Source: an uncultured Bacteroidota bacterium
GTDB taxonomy: Bacteria; Bacteroidota; Bacteroidia; Flavobacteriales; Flavobacteriaceae
Direction of reading: 5' to 3'
DNA length: 64,000 bases
Assembly: GCA_902557655.1 (NCBI GenBank)
Contig: CACEAZ010000001.1
Coordinates: forward strand, 71,699 to 135,698
Shown here in pieces: positions 8,088-17,163 of the stretch. The position numbers were made by a program, and so were the translations under genes. How positions within the stretch are numbered: position 1 is the first letter of the stretch; every line of letters starts with the position of its first letter. Below the pieces are notes generated by a model. It searched no databases and was not told where the DNA came from. It saw nothing but the letters and a program-made list of their open reading frames with translations.

Positions 8088-10364
8088 ATGAAACAGATAT
8101 TTTTTTTGTTTTTTCTTCTCTGGTCAGTGACCTTTTTTACTCAAAATCTGTCAGGGATGGTTGTGGAAATACTTGACGATAATGAAGTTCCAGTTGTTGG
8201 TGCAAATATCTATTTAGTTGACAACTCAAAGGGAGTTGTCTCCGACCAAAATGGAAATTTTCTTATCAATGACATTAAAGATGCGAAAGAATTTGTTGTT
8301 AGCTATATAGGCTATTTAAACGACACGCTTCAAACCAAAAATAAATATTCAAAAGTTATATTAAAACCTGATACAAGTTTAGAAGCGATAACAATTAATT
8401 TTAAAGAAAAGTCTTCATCTGTGTCCTTGCTAAGTTCTGCAAATGTCTTAAAAATAAGCTCTGAAGAATTATTAAAAGCTGCTTGCTGTAATCTTGCTGA
8501 AAGTTTTGAAACTACCCCTTCAATAGACGTGAATTTTTCTGATGCAATTTCTGGAAAAAAGCAAATTAACATGTTAGGTTTAGCTAGTCCAAATATTTTG
8601 ATATCCGTTGAAAATATACCTTCTATAAGAGGCGCTTTGAATGCATATGGACTAACATTTATTCCAGGCACATGGATTGAAAGTATACAGGTTGCAAAGG
8701 GTTCGGGAAGTGTTGTAAATGGTTATGAGAGTGTTTCAGGACAGATTAATGCTGAACTACTTAAGCCTATGTCTGATAAGAAGTTTTTCGCTAATGCGTA
8801 TTACAACTCTATGGAAAGATTTGAATTAAACACTCATTATTCCACAAAATTTACGGAAAAAATTGATTATGGTTTGTATTTGCACGCTGATAAAAAAGAC
8901 AACAGAGACGACCATAACAATGATAATTTTGGTGATACTCCTACGGGTCAACAAATTAATATTTTAAATAGATTTCAGTATACCAATGCAAACAAGGGTC
9001 TAGTTGGTTTTTTTGATATTAATTATGTTGGTGATGAAAGGGTCTATGGAGAAATTGATTATTTTGATCCCGCTATTATTCCTGGGCCTCCTATTAATGA
9101 TTCTTGGGGTGGTTCTGCAGATTCCAATATTTTTAGAAGTACTTTAAAATTTGGATATGTTAATCCAGATATAACTTACAGGTCTTTAGGGTTACAATTG
9201 TCATATAGCAATGTTGATCAGGGGGCTGATTTTGGAAATAGTTTTCATGATACAAGACATGCTAGTTTTTACTCCAATTTGGTATATAATTCTATAATTG
9301 GCGATACCAGAAGTAAAATTAAAACCGGAATTTCATTTGCGCATGATAATTATGACGAATCCGTTAACAATTTAAATACATCATTTTTTGACTTAGATAG
9401 AACAGAAAAGTCAATTGGGGCATATTTTGAATACAATTATGATAATCTCGATAATTTAAATCTATCTGCTGGGATAAGGTATGACAATCATAACATTATA
9501 GGTAATTTCATCTCACCTAGATTACATATTAGATATCAGGCGCTGCCAAAAACAACGATAAAAATGTCTGCAGGTAAAGCAAACAGAATCGCCAATCTCT
9601 TTTCTGAAAATCAAAAACTATTTTACAGTTCAAGATTAATTTCTTTTTCCAGTGCAGATTCTTCAAGTGGGTTTATGTCATATAATTATTTTGACATGAA
9701 GCCTGAAGTTGCTTGGAATTATGGAGCTTCAATAATTCAGAGTTTCAAACTATTTGGCAAAGATTCTCAATTAATAATAGATTACTACATTACAGATTTT
9801 GAAAGCAGAGTTGTTGTTGATTGGGAAAGCCCTTCAAATATTTTATTTTATAATTTAGTTGGTAGAAGTTATGCGAAGAGCTTTCAAGCACAATTTTCTT
9901 ATTCTTTAGCAAATAGTATTGATTTACTATTTGCTTATAAAAACACTGATGCCAAAACAGATTATATTTCTGGCAGGCTACAAAACCCATTAACCCCTTA
10001 CGACAGATTTTTTCTAAACCTTTCATTCGATGGTCCTTCAAACGAAAAATCAAGGAAATGGAAATTTGATTTAACCTATAATCATTTAGGTAAACAAAGA
10101 ATTCCTTCAACTATTCAAAACCCGGAAATATTTAGATTAAATCCCTTTTCGTCAAAGCTGGATTTAATTAACTCTCAAATTACAAGGGTTTTTTCAGATT
10201 CATTTGAAGTTTATTTAGGTGTTGAAAATCTGACAAATTACAAACAAACTGATGGTATTATTTCTAATTCTGATCCGTTTGGTCAATATTTTGATGCAAC
10301 CATGGTTTATGGTCCAGTTTCTGGAAGAATGTCGTATCTTGGACTTAGGTATAAGATTAATTAA
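8088..10364 (+). CDS. TonB-dependent outer-membrane receptor (probable metal uptake)
   Basis: A 758-residue outer-membrane receptor with a signal peptide (about 1-19), a carboxypeptidase-regulatory-like beta domain (about 22-93), a plug domain (about 115-230) and a long beta-barrel region. Such receptors import substrates bound outside the cell using TonB/ExbBD energy. A Cys-Cys pair (Cys133-Cys134, in AACCNLAESFE) sits at the start of the plug. The barrel is rich in aromatic and Asn/Asp residues and ends SYLGLRYKIN. The gene is followed after eleven bases by a secreted HMA-domain protein, which argues for a metal substrate, perhaps copper, rather than a polysaccharide. There is no SusD partner here. 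The receptor class is certain; the substrate is inference. Confidence 0.88.
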   Translation: MKQIFFLFFLLWSVTFFTQNLSGMVVEILDDNEVPVVGANIYLVDNSKGVVSDQNGNFLINDIKDAKEFVVSYIGYLNDTLQTKNKYSKVILKPDTSLEAITINFKEKSSSVSLLSSANVLKISSEELLKAACCNLAESFETTPSIDVNFSDAISGKKQINMLGLASPNILISVENIPSIRGALNAYGLTFIPGTWIESIQVAKGSGSVVNGYESVSGQINAELLKPMSDKKFFANAYYNSMERFELNTHYSTKFTEKIDYGLYLHADKKDNRDDHNNDNFGDTPTGQQINILNRFQYTNANKGLVGFFDINYVGDERVYGEIDYFDPAIIPGPPINDSWGGSADSNIFRSTLKFGYVNPDITYRSLGLQLSYSNVDQGADFGNSFHDTRHASFYSNLVYNSIIGDTRSKIKTGISFAHDNYDESVNNLNTSFFDLDRTEKSIGAYFEYNYDNLDNLNLSAGIRYDNHNIIGNFISPRLHIRYQALPKTTIKMSAGKANRIANLFSENQKLFYSSRLISFSSADSSSGFMSYNYFDMKPEVAWNYGASIIQSFKLFGKDSQLIIDYYITDFESRVVVDWESPSNILFYNLVGRSYAKSFQAQFSYSLANSIDLLFAYKNTDAKTDYISGRLQNPLTPYDRFFLNLSFDGPSNEKSRKWKFDLTYNHLGKQRIPSTIQNPEIFRLNPFSSKLDLINSQITRVFSDSFEVYLGVENLTNYKQTDGIISNSDPFGQYFDATMVYGPVSGRMSYLGLRYKIN

Positions 10365-10375
10365 ATTAGTAATTC

Positions 10376-10771
10376 ATGAAAAATAATAACTATATATTTA
10401 TTTCAATCTTTCTATTGGTTACATTAAATAGTTTTAGTCAAACCAAATCTGCCAAAATTGTTGTAGATGGGGTTTGTATGATGTGTGAAGAAAGAATTGA
10501 AAAAAAAGCAATTGACGTAAAGGGAGTTAAGTTAGCTGATTGGAATTTGGATAATAGAGTATTGAAAGTTGTTTATAATGAGAAGAATATTACAATAAAT
10601 GAGATTCATGAATTTTTAGGATCAATTGGCCATGATACTGAAAAAAAAATTGCCTCCGATGAAGCTTACAGCTTATTAGACCCTTGTTGTCAATATCGGG
10701 ATTTGCAAGTTATAAAAGACCATGGCTTAGACAGAAAACCAATACATACATCAAATAAAAAAGAGCAATAA
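10376..10771 (+). CDS. Secreted heavy-metal-associated (HMA) domain protein
   Basis: A 131-residue protein with a signal peptide (about 1-22) and one heavy-metal-associated domain. The metal-binding CxxC is Cys34-Met-Met-Cys37, within GVCMMCEERIEKKA. A second potential metal site, DPCCQYRD (Cys104-Cys105), follows the domain, and a histidine occurs in the C-terminal tail. The protein is probably periplasmic and binds or passes on a soft metal ion such as copper. It lies eleven bases after the TonB-dependent receptor and shares its operon; an inverted repeat that can act as a terminator begins within its last codons. The exact metal is unknown. Confidence 0.82.
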   Translation: MKNNNYIFISIFLLVTLNSFSQTKSAKIVVDGVCMMCEERIEKKAIDVKGVKLADWNLDNRVLKVVYNEKNITINEIHEFLGSIGHDTEKKIASDEAYSLLDPCCQYRDLQVIKDHGLDRKPIHTSNKKEQ

Positions 10772-10790
10772 AATTAATTATCGCTCTTTT
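10757..10790. terminator. Bidirectional terminator between the HMA gene and groEL
   Basis: The inverted repeat AAAAGAGC ... GCTCTTTT, extended inward by ATAA/TTAT with one mismatch, lies between two convergent genes. It has A-runs and T-runs on both sides, so it can end transcription from either strand. Its left arm overlaps the end of the HMA coding sequence. Confidence 0.7.
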
Positions 10791-10811
10791 AATCAAGATT
10801 TATTTAAGGAA

Positions 10812-12458
<1,647 letters not shown>

Positions 12459-12463
12459 TTATA

Positions 12464-12739
12464 TTAAACGATTGCCAGAATATCTTTTTCTGACATAATC
12501 AAATAGTCTTTTCCTTCATGCTTAAGTTCTGTTCCAGAATACTTTCCGTAAAGAACGTGATCTCCAACTTTTACTGTCATTGAGTGATCTTTGGTACCAT
12601 CACCAACAGCCACTACAATAGCTTTTTGTGGTTTTTCCTTTGCATTATCAGGAATTATTATTCCAGATGCCGTTTTTGTCTCAGCTTGCATAGGTTCAAC
12701 AAGAACTCTATCAGCAAGTGGTTTAATATTTACTTTCAT
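12464..12739 (-). CDS. groES: Co-chaperonin GroES (Hsp10)
   Basis: A 91-residue lid protein of the GroEL chamber. It starts [16 protein letters not shown] and contains the mobile-loop region ([16 protein letters not shown]) and [13 protein letters not shown]. The length is normal. It is transcribed with groEL and preceded by a 72-base gap that contains a sigma-54-like sequence and a TAATTTTG box; no CIRCE (GAGTGCTAA-type) repeat is present. Confidence 0.98.
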   Translation of the reverse strand: MKVNIKPLADRVLVEPMQAETKTASGIIIPDNAKEKPQKAIVVAVGDGTKDHSMTVKVGDHVLYGKYSGTELKHEGKDYLIMSEKDILAIV

Positions 12740-12761
12740 AATAATTGTTTATTTAAATTTT

Positions 12762-12777
12762 TCATAAATCATGCCAG
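12762..12777 (-). promoter_or_regulatory. Sigma-54-like promoter element upstream of groES
   Basis: The minus strand reads CTGGCATGATTTATGA. This resembles the -24/-12 consensus TGGCACG-N4-TTGC: the GG doublet is intact and the -12 TG is kept, but the C of TGGCAC and two bases of TTGC differ. The predicted start lies about 10-15 bases before the groES ATG region. A sigma-54 activator gene is encoded less than 2 kb upstream in the same direction. The match is imperfect, so this is tentative. Confidence 0.35.
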
Positions 12778-12791
12778 TCAAAAAATGCTGA

Positions 12792-12799
12792 CAAAATTA
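12792..12799 (-). promoter_or_regulatory. TAATTTTG -7 box upstream of groES
   Basis: An exact TAnnTTTG match on the minus strand, 52 bases before the groES ATG. It is a second candidate promoter for groES-groEL, using the vegetative Bacteroidota sigma factor. No good -33 partner was seen. Confidence 0.4.
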
Positions 12800-12811
12800 C
12801 ATGTATGCTAA

Positions 12812-13150
12812 CTATTCAGAGTCTTCAGAAGAAAAATCTTCTGATTGGATCACAGGAAGTGGTTCCGCTACAATTTGTTCAGAATCAAGAGCTTTAGATT
12901 CTGAATTAGAAACTGATTGGGTAAAAGTTATATTTGAAAGCAATATTAGTCCGACTAGAAACGCACCAAGATACCAAGTACTTTTGTCTAAAAAGTCTGT
13001 TGTTTGCTTTACACCACCCAATTGCTGAGTTCCACCACCACCAAAAGAAGATGATAAACCTCCACCTTTAGGATTTTGTACCATGATTACAACTACTAGT
13101 AAGAATGCTACAATTACGATAAGTGCTAAGAAGATTGAATATGAACCCAT
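12812..13150 (-). CDS. secG: Preprotein translocase subunit SecG
   Basis: A 112-residue protein with two membrane helices (about 5-22 and 54-72) joined by a glycine-rich loop (MVQNPKGGGLSSSFGG, then GGTQQLGG), the signature of SecG, the accessory SecYEG channel subunit. The C-terminal tail is acidic and rich in Ser/Glu, as in other Bacteroidota SecG proteins. It sits between the TPR-like gene (five-base gap) and groES. Confidence 0.93.
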   Translation of the reverse strand: MGSYSIFLALIVIVAFLLVVVIMVQNPKGGGLSSSFGGGGTQQLGGVKQTTDFLDKSTWYLGAFLVGLILLSNITFTQSVSNSESKALDSEQIVAEPLPVIQSEDFSSEDSE

Positions 13151-13155
13151 TTATA

Positions 13156-13806
13156 TTATTTTAATTTTTTAATTTTTTTAATTTTTTTAATTTGGTCTGC
13201 AAAGTAACTATTTTTTTCTGGAAATTTCAAACTTAATATTTTGTAAGATTGAATTGCTTTTTCATAATTTTTTTGACTTAGATAAAGCTTTGCCAATGTT
13301 TCTGTCATAAAACCTGTATCAGAAATAACTTCAGGATTTATATTAGGAGGAATATCCTCGGATTGAGAGGTTATTTTTAATTTAGGTTTTTTAGAAATAA
13401 AATTATCAATTTTTGAACTTTGATTTTCCCTGTCAATAGGTTTTAAGTTCGCTAGTTCAAGCCAGTCAACAAATGAGTTAAACTCTATTTTTTGACTTTT
13501 GATAGGATTAGGGCTTTCATTTAAAACTCTCTTAATCTCATTCTTGTTGAAATATACTTTCTCATTCTGATCATTTATATCATTTATAAAATCAAATAAA
13601 ACTTCTCTATTTTTGGTATATGCCGCTGTTGATCTTAAATGTTTTTTGAATTTAATATCCTTGGTTTTTTTTAAAAATTTTAAAAGGATAGCCTTACTAG
13701 CTTGAAAATAGGGGTACTCCTTGTTTATTTCCTCTACAAATTTCAATTCCTTATCTGATAAATTGTTTGGCTGCTGAACTATTTTGATAAAATTCTTTTT
13801 ATTCAT
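13156..13806 (-). CDS. Conserved TPR-like protein of the miaB-secG operon
   Basis: A protein of about 216 residues with no signal peptide or membrane helix. The C-terminal third (TGFMTETLAKLYLSQKNYEKAIQSY, then LKFPEKNSYFADQI) looks like one or two tetratricopeptide repeats; the N-terminal part is lysine-rich and helical. The protein ends in an Ile-Lys-Lys tandem (IKKIKKIKKLK) encoded by a nine-base DNA repeat just before secG. I use the ATG two bases after the lptE stop; another ATG nine bases upstream would overlap lptE. Its function is unknown; position suggests a role beside LPS assembly or secretion, but that is inference only. Confidence 0.72.
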   Translation of the reverse strand: MNKKNFIKIVQQPNNLSDKELKFVEEINKEYPYFQASKAILLKFLKKTKDIKFKKHLRSTAAYTKNREVLFDFINDINDQNEKVYFNKNEIKRVLNESPNPIKSQKIEFNSFVDWLELANLKPIDRENQSSKIDNFISKKPKLKITSQSEDIPPNINPEVISDTGFMTETLAKLYLSQKNYEKAIQSYKILSLKFPEKNSYFADQIKKIKKIKKLK

Positions 13807-13808
13807 AA

Positions 13809-14312
13809 TTACCATTTAGCTAGTGAAGCATTAAAAACATCTTGTGTAATTCGTTCAAAGATTTCCTCCATAGCAGTATCTTTTTGACTACCGATTAATT
13901 GTACACTTGCAGGATAATCATAATAAAATGAGAATCTCTTTTCAAAATCTGCATCAGGGTCTTTGATATCATAAAATCTGACATTTACACCCACCGTTAA
14001 TCTGTTTTGCGCTGCTCTATTATCTGAAGTAGCAGTAGTTGGAGATATTCTATATTCAACAATTTCTCCTTCATAAACCAAATCCCCATTTGATTTAACC
14101 AATTCCAGACTGGTCTGATTTATCAAAAGATCAATAAGTTTGTTGGTAAAGTCTCGTTCAATGCCTGGTTCAATCAAGGGTGCATTATTTTGAAAATAAT
14201 TAACCTGAAACGATGTTGTTTCTGGTGAAATAGAGGCCCCCGTAAGACTATATTTTACACTACAACTTTGAATGATCATTAAATAGGTTATACTAAAAAT
14301 AAAAAATCTCAT
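13809..14312 (-). CDS. lptE: LPS-assembly lipoprotein LptE
   Basis: A 167-residue lipoprotein with a short signal ending in IIQSC (lipid-anchored Cys17). The body (SVKYSLTGASISPETTSFQVNYF, then a DRAAQNRLTVGVNVRFYD stretch) matches the Bacteroidota LptE family. LptE plugs the LptD barrel in the outer membrane and helps insert lipopolysaccharide. Here it lies between the sigma-54 activator (four-base gap) and the TPR-like gene, an arrangement common in flavobacteria. Confidence 0.85.
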   Translation of the reverse strand: MRFFIFSITYLMIIQSCSVKYSLTGASISPETTSFQVNYFQNNAPLIEPGIERDFTNKLIDLLINQTSLELVKSNGDLVYEGEIVEYRISPTTATSDNRAAQNRLTVGVNVRFYDIKDPDADFEKRFSFYYDYPASVQLIGSQKDTAMEEIFERITQDVFNASLAKW

Positions 14313-14316
14313 TTAG

Positions 14317-15564
14317 TTACAGATTAAATTGTTTAATTTTTCGATAAAGAGTCCTTTCACTAATACCTAATTCTTTGGCGGCAACTTTACGTTTTCCCTT
14401 ATGTTTCTCCAGTGACTTTTTGATTAATTCCAATTCTTTATCCTGAATAGAAAGCGATTCAATTGCCTTTACCTCCTGAATATAATCAAAATCGTTATCA
14501 AATTCTGCATTTGACCTATCAGTTTTTTTGTTTTCAACTTCTACAATTTCAATATTTTCTTTTTGCTCAATGCTCTCTTTATTGTAGACCTTGTCTATTA
14601 ATTTTTCATTATTTTTCTTAAACTCACTCAAATTATTCGTTTGCATTAATTCAAGGGTTAGTTTTTTCAAGTCGTTTAGATCTCCTTTCATGTCAAAAAG
14701 TACCTTATATAAAATTTCTCTTTCTGTGTTAAAATCAGATTCTCTTTTTTCACCACCTATTATTGCCGGTAAATTATCATTCAATTTTGGTAAATAATCT
14801 TTTAAAACATCTTTATTTATAGTTCTATCTTCTTCTAGAACAGACAATTGTTCTGCGATATTCTTAAGTTGTCTTATATTTCCTTTCCACTGGTGACTTA
14901 AAAGTATGGTTATAGCTTCCTCACTAAGTCGTATTGTTGGCATATTATACTTTTGGGCAAAATCAGAGCAGAATTTTCTAAATAATAGGTGAATATCATC
15001 GATTCTTTCCCTTAATGGAGGTAAGTTTATTTCAACTGTACTAAGTCTATAATATAGGTCTTCCCTAAATTTATTTTTTTCAATCGCTTTTTGCATATTA
15101 ACATTTGTTGCAGCGACTATCCTTACATTAGTTTTTTGAACTTTACTTGACCCAACCTTAATAAATTCTCCGTTTTCAAGAACTCTTAATAATCTTACCT
15201 GTGTGGTTAATGGTAATTCCCCAACTTCATCCAAAAATATAGTCCCTCCGTCAGCAACCTCAAAATATCCCGCTCTAGTTTGAGTGGCACCAGTAAATGC
15301 TCCCTTTTCATGACCAAAAAGTTCACTATCAATCGTTCCCTCAGGAATTGCCCCACAGTTTACTGCGATAAATTTTGAATGTTTTCTGTGAGATAGTTGA
15401 TGAGCAATTTTTGGAATTACTTCTTTTCCAACACCACTCTCTCCGGTTACTAAAACAGAAATGTCTGTTGGAGCAACTTGCATTGCTTTTTCTAAAGCTC
15501 TGTTAAGTCCAATAGAATTTCCGATTATTTCAAATCTTTGTTTTAATGCTTGTAATGAAATCAT
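14317..15564 (-). CDS. Sigma-54-dependent transcriptional activator without receiver domain
   Basis: A 415-residue bacterial enhancer-binding protein. The AAA+ sigma-54 interaction domain starts almost at the N-terminus: Walker A GESGVGKE (41-48), the sigma-54-contacting GAFTGA loop (88-93) and Walker B TIFLDEVGE (108-116). A C-terminal Fis-type helix-turn-helix (about 389-413, ELGISERTLYRKIKQF) binds DNA. A low-complexity Glu/Asp/Lys-rich linker of about 130 residues joins them. There is no receiver, GAF or PAS sensor domain, so activity must be set by expression, by a partner, or be constitutive. It is co-transcribed with miaB, lptE, secG and possibly groESL. Its target genes cannot be read from the sequence. 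Confidence 0.93.
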   Translation of the reverse strand: MISLQALKQRFEIIGNSIGLNRALEKAMQVAPTDISVLVTGESGVGKEVIPKIAHQLSHRKHSKFIAVNCGAIPEGTIDSELFGHEKGAFTGATQTRAGYFEVADGGTIFLDEVGELPLTTQVRLLRVLENGEFIKVGSSKVQKTNVRIVAATNVNMQKAIEKNKFREDLYYRLSTVEINLPPLRERIDDIHLLFRKFCSDFAQKYNMPTIRLSEEAITILLSHQWKGNIRQLKNIAEQLSVLEEDRTINKDVLKDYLPKLNDNLPAIIGGEKRESDFNTEREILYKVLFDMKGDLNDLKKLTLELMQTNNLSEFKKNNEKLIDKVYNKESIEQKENIEIVEVENKKTDRSNAEFDNDFDYIQEVKAIESLSIQDKELELIKKSLEKHKGKRKVAAKELGISERTLYRKIKQFNL

Positions 15565-15566
15565 AA

Positions 15567-17018
15567 TTAATTATTTTTTGATAATCCAGTAGCTTCTCCA
15601 ACAAGTGTTGCGCTTGTACAGTCACTAATTTTTACATTTACAAATTCGCCTATTTTATAGTTTTCCTTTGGAAATACGACTGTTGTGTTTTGTGGATTTC
15701 TTCCAGCCCAATGTTGATCTGACTTTTTTGATTTCTTTTCAATTAAAACCTCCACAGTCTTTCCAACAAATTCTTTTGTTCTATACAGGCTGTGTTTAAG
15801 TTGCAGGTCAACAATTTCACTTAGCCTTCTGCTTTTGATTTTTTCTTCTATGTTATCACTTAATTTTTTTGCAGCGGGAGTTCCAGGTCTTTCAGAATAT
15901 TTAAACATATAACCAAAGGAATATTTTACCTCCTCCATTAATGAAAGTGTATCCTTGTGATCATTTTCAGATTCATCGGGAAATCCAGCAATCATATCAT
16001 GACTTACACTGCAATCAGGAATAATTTTATAAATATTCTTTATTAATTGTAAATATTCACTTCTTGTATGTTGTCTATTCATTGCTTTTAATACATTGTC
16101 ACTACCACTTTGAACAGGCAGATGAATATAATTACAAATATTTTCATATTTAGCCATAATTCTAATAACATCCAATGACATGTCTTGTGGATTGGATGTA
16201 GAAAACCTAATTCTTACCTTGGGTTGTGATAATGCACACATCTCTAATAATTTTGAGAAATTTATAGATGATGCTCTTTGCATTTCACTGGCTTTAGAAA
16301 AATCTTTTTTGAGTCCGCCACCAAACCATAGATAACTATCTACATTTTGACCTAGTAATGTTATTTCTTTGAATCCTTTAACATGTAGGTCATTTAATTC
16401 ATTAATAATTGATTGAGGATCTCTACTTCTTTCTCTTCCTCTTGTGAAGGGAACAACACAGAATGTACACATATTATCACAACCTCTTGTAATTGAAATA
16501 AACGCGGTTACCCCGTTTGAATTAATTCTGGTAGGAGATATATCTCCGTATGTTTCATCTTTTGACAAGATTACATTGACAGCAGATTTACCATCTTCAA
16601 CATCATTTAACAGATTGGGAAGGTCTTTGTATGCATCTGGGCCTACAACCATATCAACAATCTTTTCCTCTTCTAAGAATTTGTATTTTAATCTTTCTGC
16701 CATACATCCCAACACCCCTACTTTTACTTTTGAATTTTTTCGTTTAACTCTGTTAAACTTTTCTAACCTTTTTCTAACTGTTAGTTCTGCCTTTTCCCTA
16801 ATTGAACATGTATTCACTAATATTAAGTCAGCTAAATACATATCATTAGTTGTCTTATATCCATTTTTGGAAAGAATGGACGCGACAATTTCACTATCGC
16901 TAAAATTCATGGCACAACCGTAGCTCTCCAAATACACAGATTTTTCATTAGAAACCATTGTCTTATCTTCGATAACTAGTGTGTCTCCGTTGTATTTATA
17001 TGGATTTTTTTCACTCAT
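15567..17018 (-). CDS. miaB: tRNA-2-methylthio-N6-dimethylallyladenosine synthase MiaB
   Basis: A 483-residue radical-SAM methylthiotransferase that adds the 2-methylthio group to i6A37 of tRNAs. The UPF0004 domain carries the auxiliary cluster cysteines (Cys35, Cys71, Cys105). The radical-SAM motif CDNMCTFC gives Cys180, Cys184 and Cys187. A C-terminal TRAM domain follows (about 415-480). An extension of about 25 residues precedes the first domain. The gene opens the long minus-strand series ending in groEL and has a clear TATATTTG box at 17042-17049. Confidence 0.95.
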   Translation of the reverse strand: MSEKNPYKYNGDTLVIEDKTMVSNEKSVYLESYGCAMNFSDSEIVASILSKNGYKTTNDMYLADLILVNTCSIREKAELTVRKRLEKFNRVKRKNSKVKVGVLGCMAERLKYKFLEEEKIVDMVVGPDAYKDLPNLLNDVEDGKSAVNVILSKDETYGDISPTRINSNGVTAFISITRGCDNMCTFCVVPFTRGRERSRDPQSIINELNDLHVKGFKEITLLGQNVDSYLWFGGGLKKDFSKASEMQRASSINFSKLLEMCALSQPKVRIRFSTSNPQDMSLDVIRIMAKYENICNYIHLPVQSGSDNVLKAMNRQHTRSEYLQLIKNIYKIIPDCSVSHDMIAGFPDESENDHKDTLSLMEEVKYSFGYMFKYSERPGTPAAKKLSDNIEEKIKSRRLSEIVDLQLKHSLYRTKEFVGKTVEVLIEKKSKKSDQHWAGRNPQNTTVVFPKENYKIGEFVNVKISDCTSATLVGEATGLSKNN

Positions 17019-17033
17019 TGTTTAATTTTCAAT

Positions 17034-17077
17034 TTAGCATGCAAATATACTAAAAATACGACAATTTGTCATGCTAA
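17034..17077 (-). promoter_or_regulatory. miaB promoter framed by an inverted repeat
   Basis: The minus strand carries TATATTTG at 17042-17049, an exact -7 box, 23 bases from the miaB ATG. It is enclosed by an eight-base inverted repeat, TTAGCATG at 17034-17041 and CATGCTAA at 17070-17077. Inside lies an eleven-base palindrome GACAATTTGTC at 17060-17070, where the -33 region would be. The arrangement resembles an operator over a promoter. No regulator can be named. Confidence 0.55.
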
Positions 17078-17137
17078 TAATTTCAACAATTTTTTTGTGG
17101 CTTAATTTTTGAATCTTAACGTTATGAAAAAATAATC

Positions 17138-17145
17138 TACATTTG
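17138..17145 (+). promoter_or_regulatory. -7 promoter box of topA
   Basis: TACATTTG matches TAnnTTTG exactly and lies 18 bases before the topA ATG at 17164. A TTTG at 17108-17111 is a possible but rather distant -33 element. The box overlaps an upstream TTG codon at 17143, which rules that codon out as the real start. Confidence 0.6.
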
Positions 17146-17163
17146 TACTCTTATATTTCAAAA

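Noticed and set aside
13153-13190. Nine-base tandem repeat (TTAATTTTT type) as a phase-variation switch for the TPR-like gene or secG
   Set aside because: The unit is a multiple of three and only adds or removes Ile-Lys-Lys at the C-terminus; it lies outside any promoter.
17143-17163. Upstream TTG start for topA
   Set aside because: It lies inside the TACATTTG promoter box, and the family N-terminus begins at the ATG at 17164.
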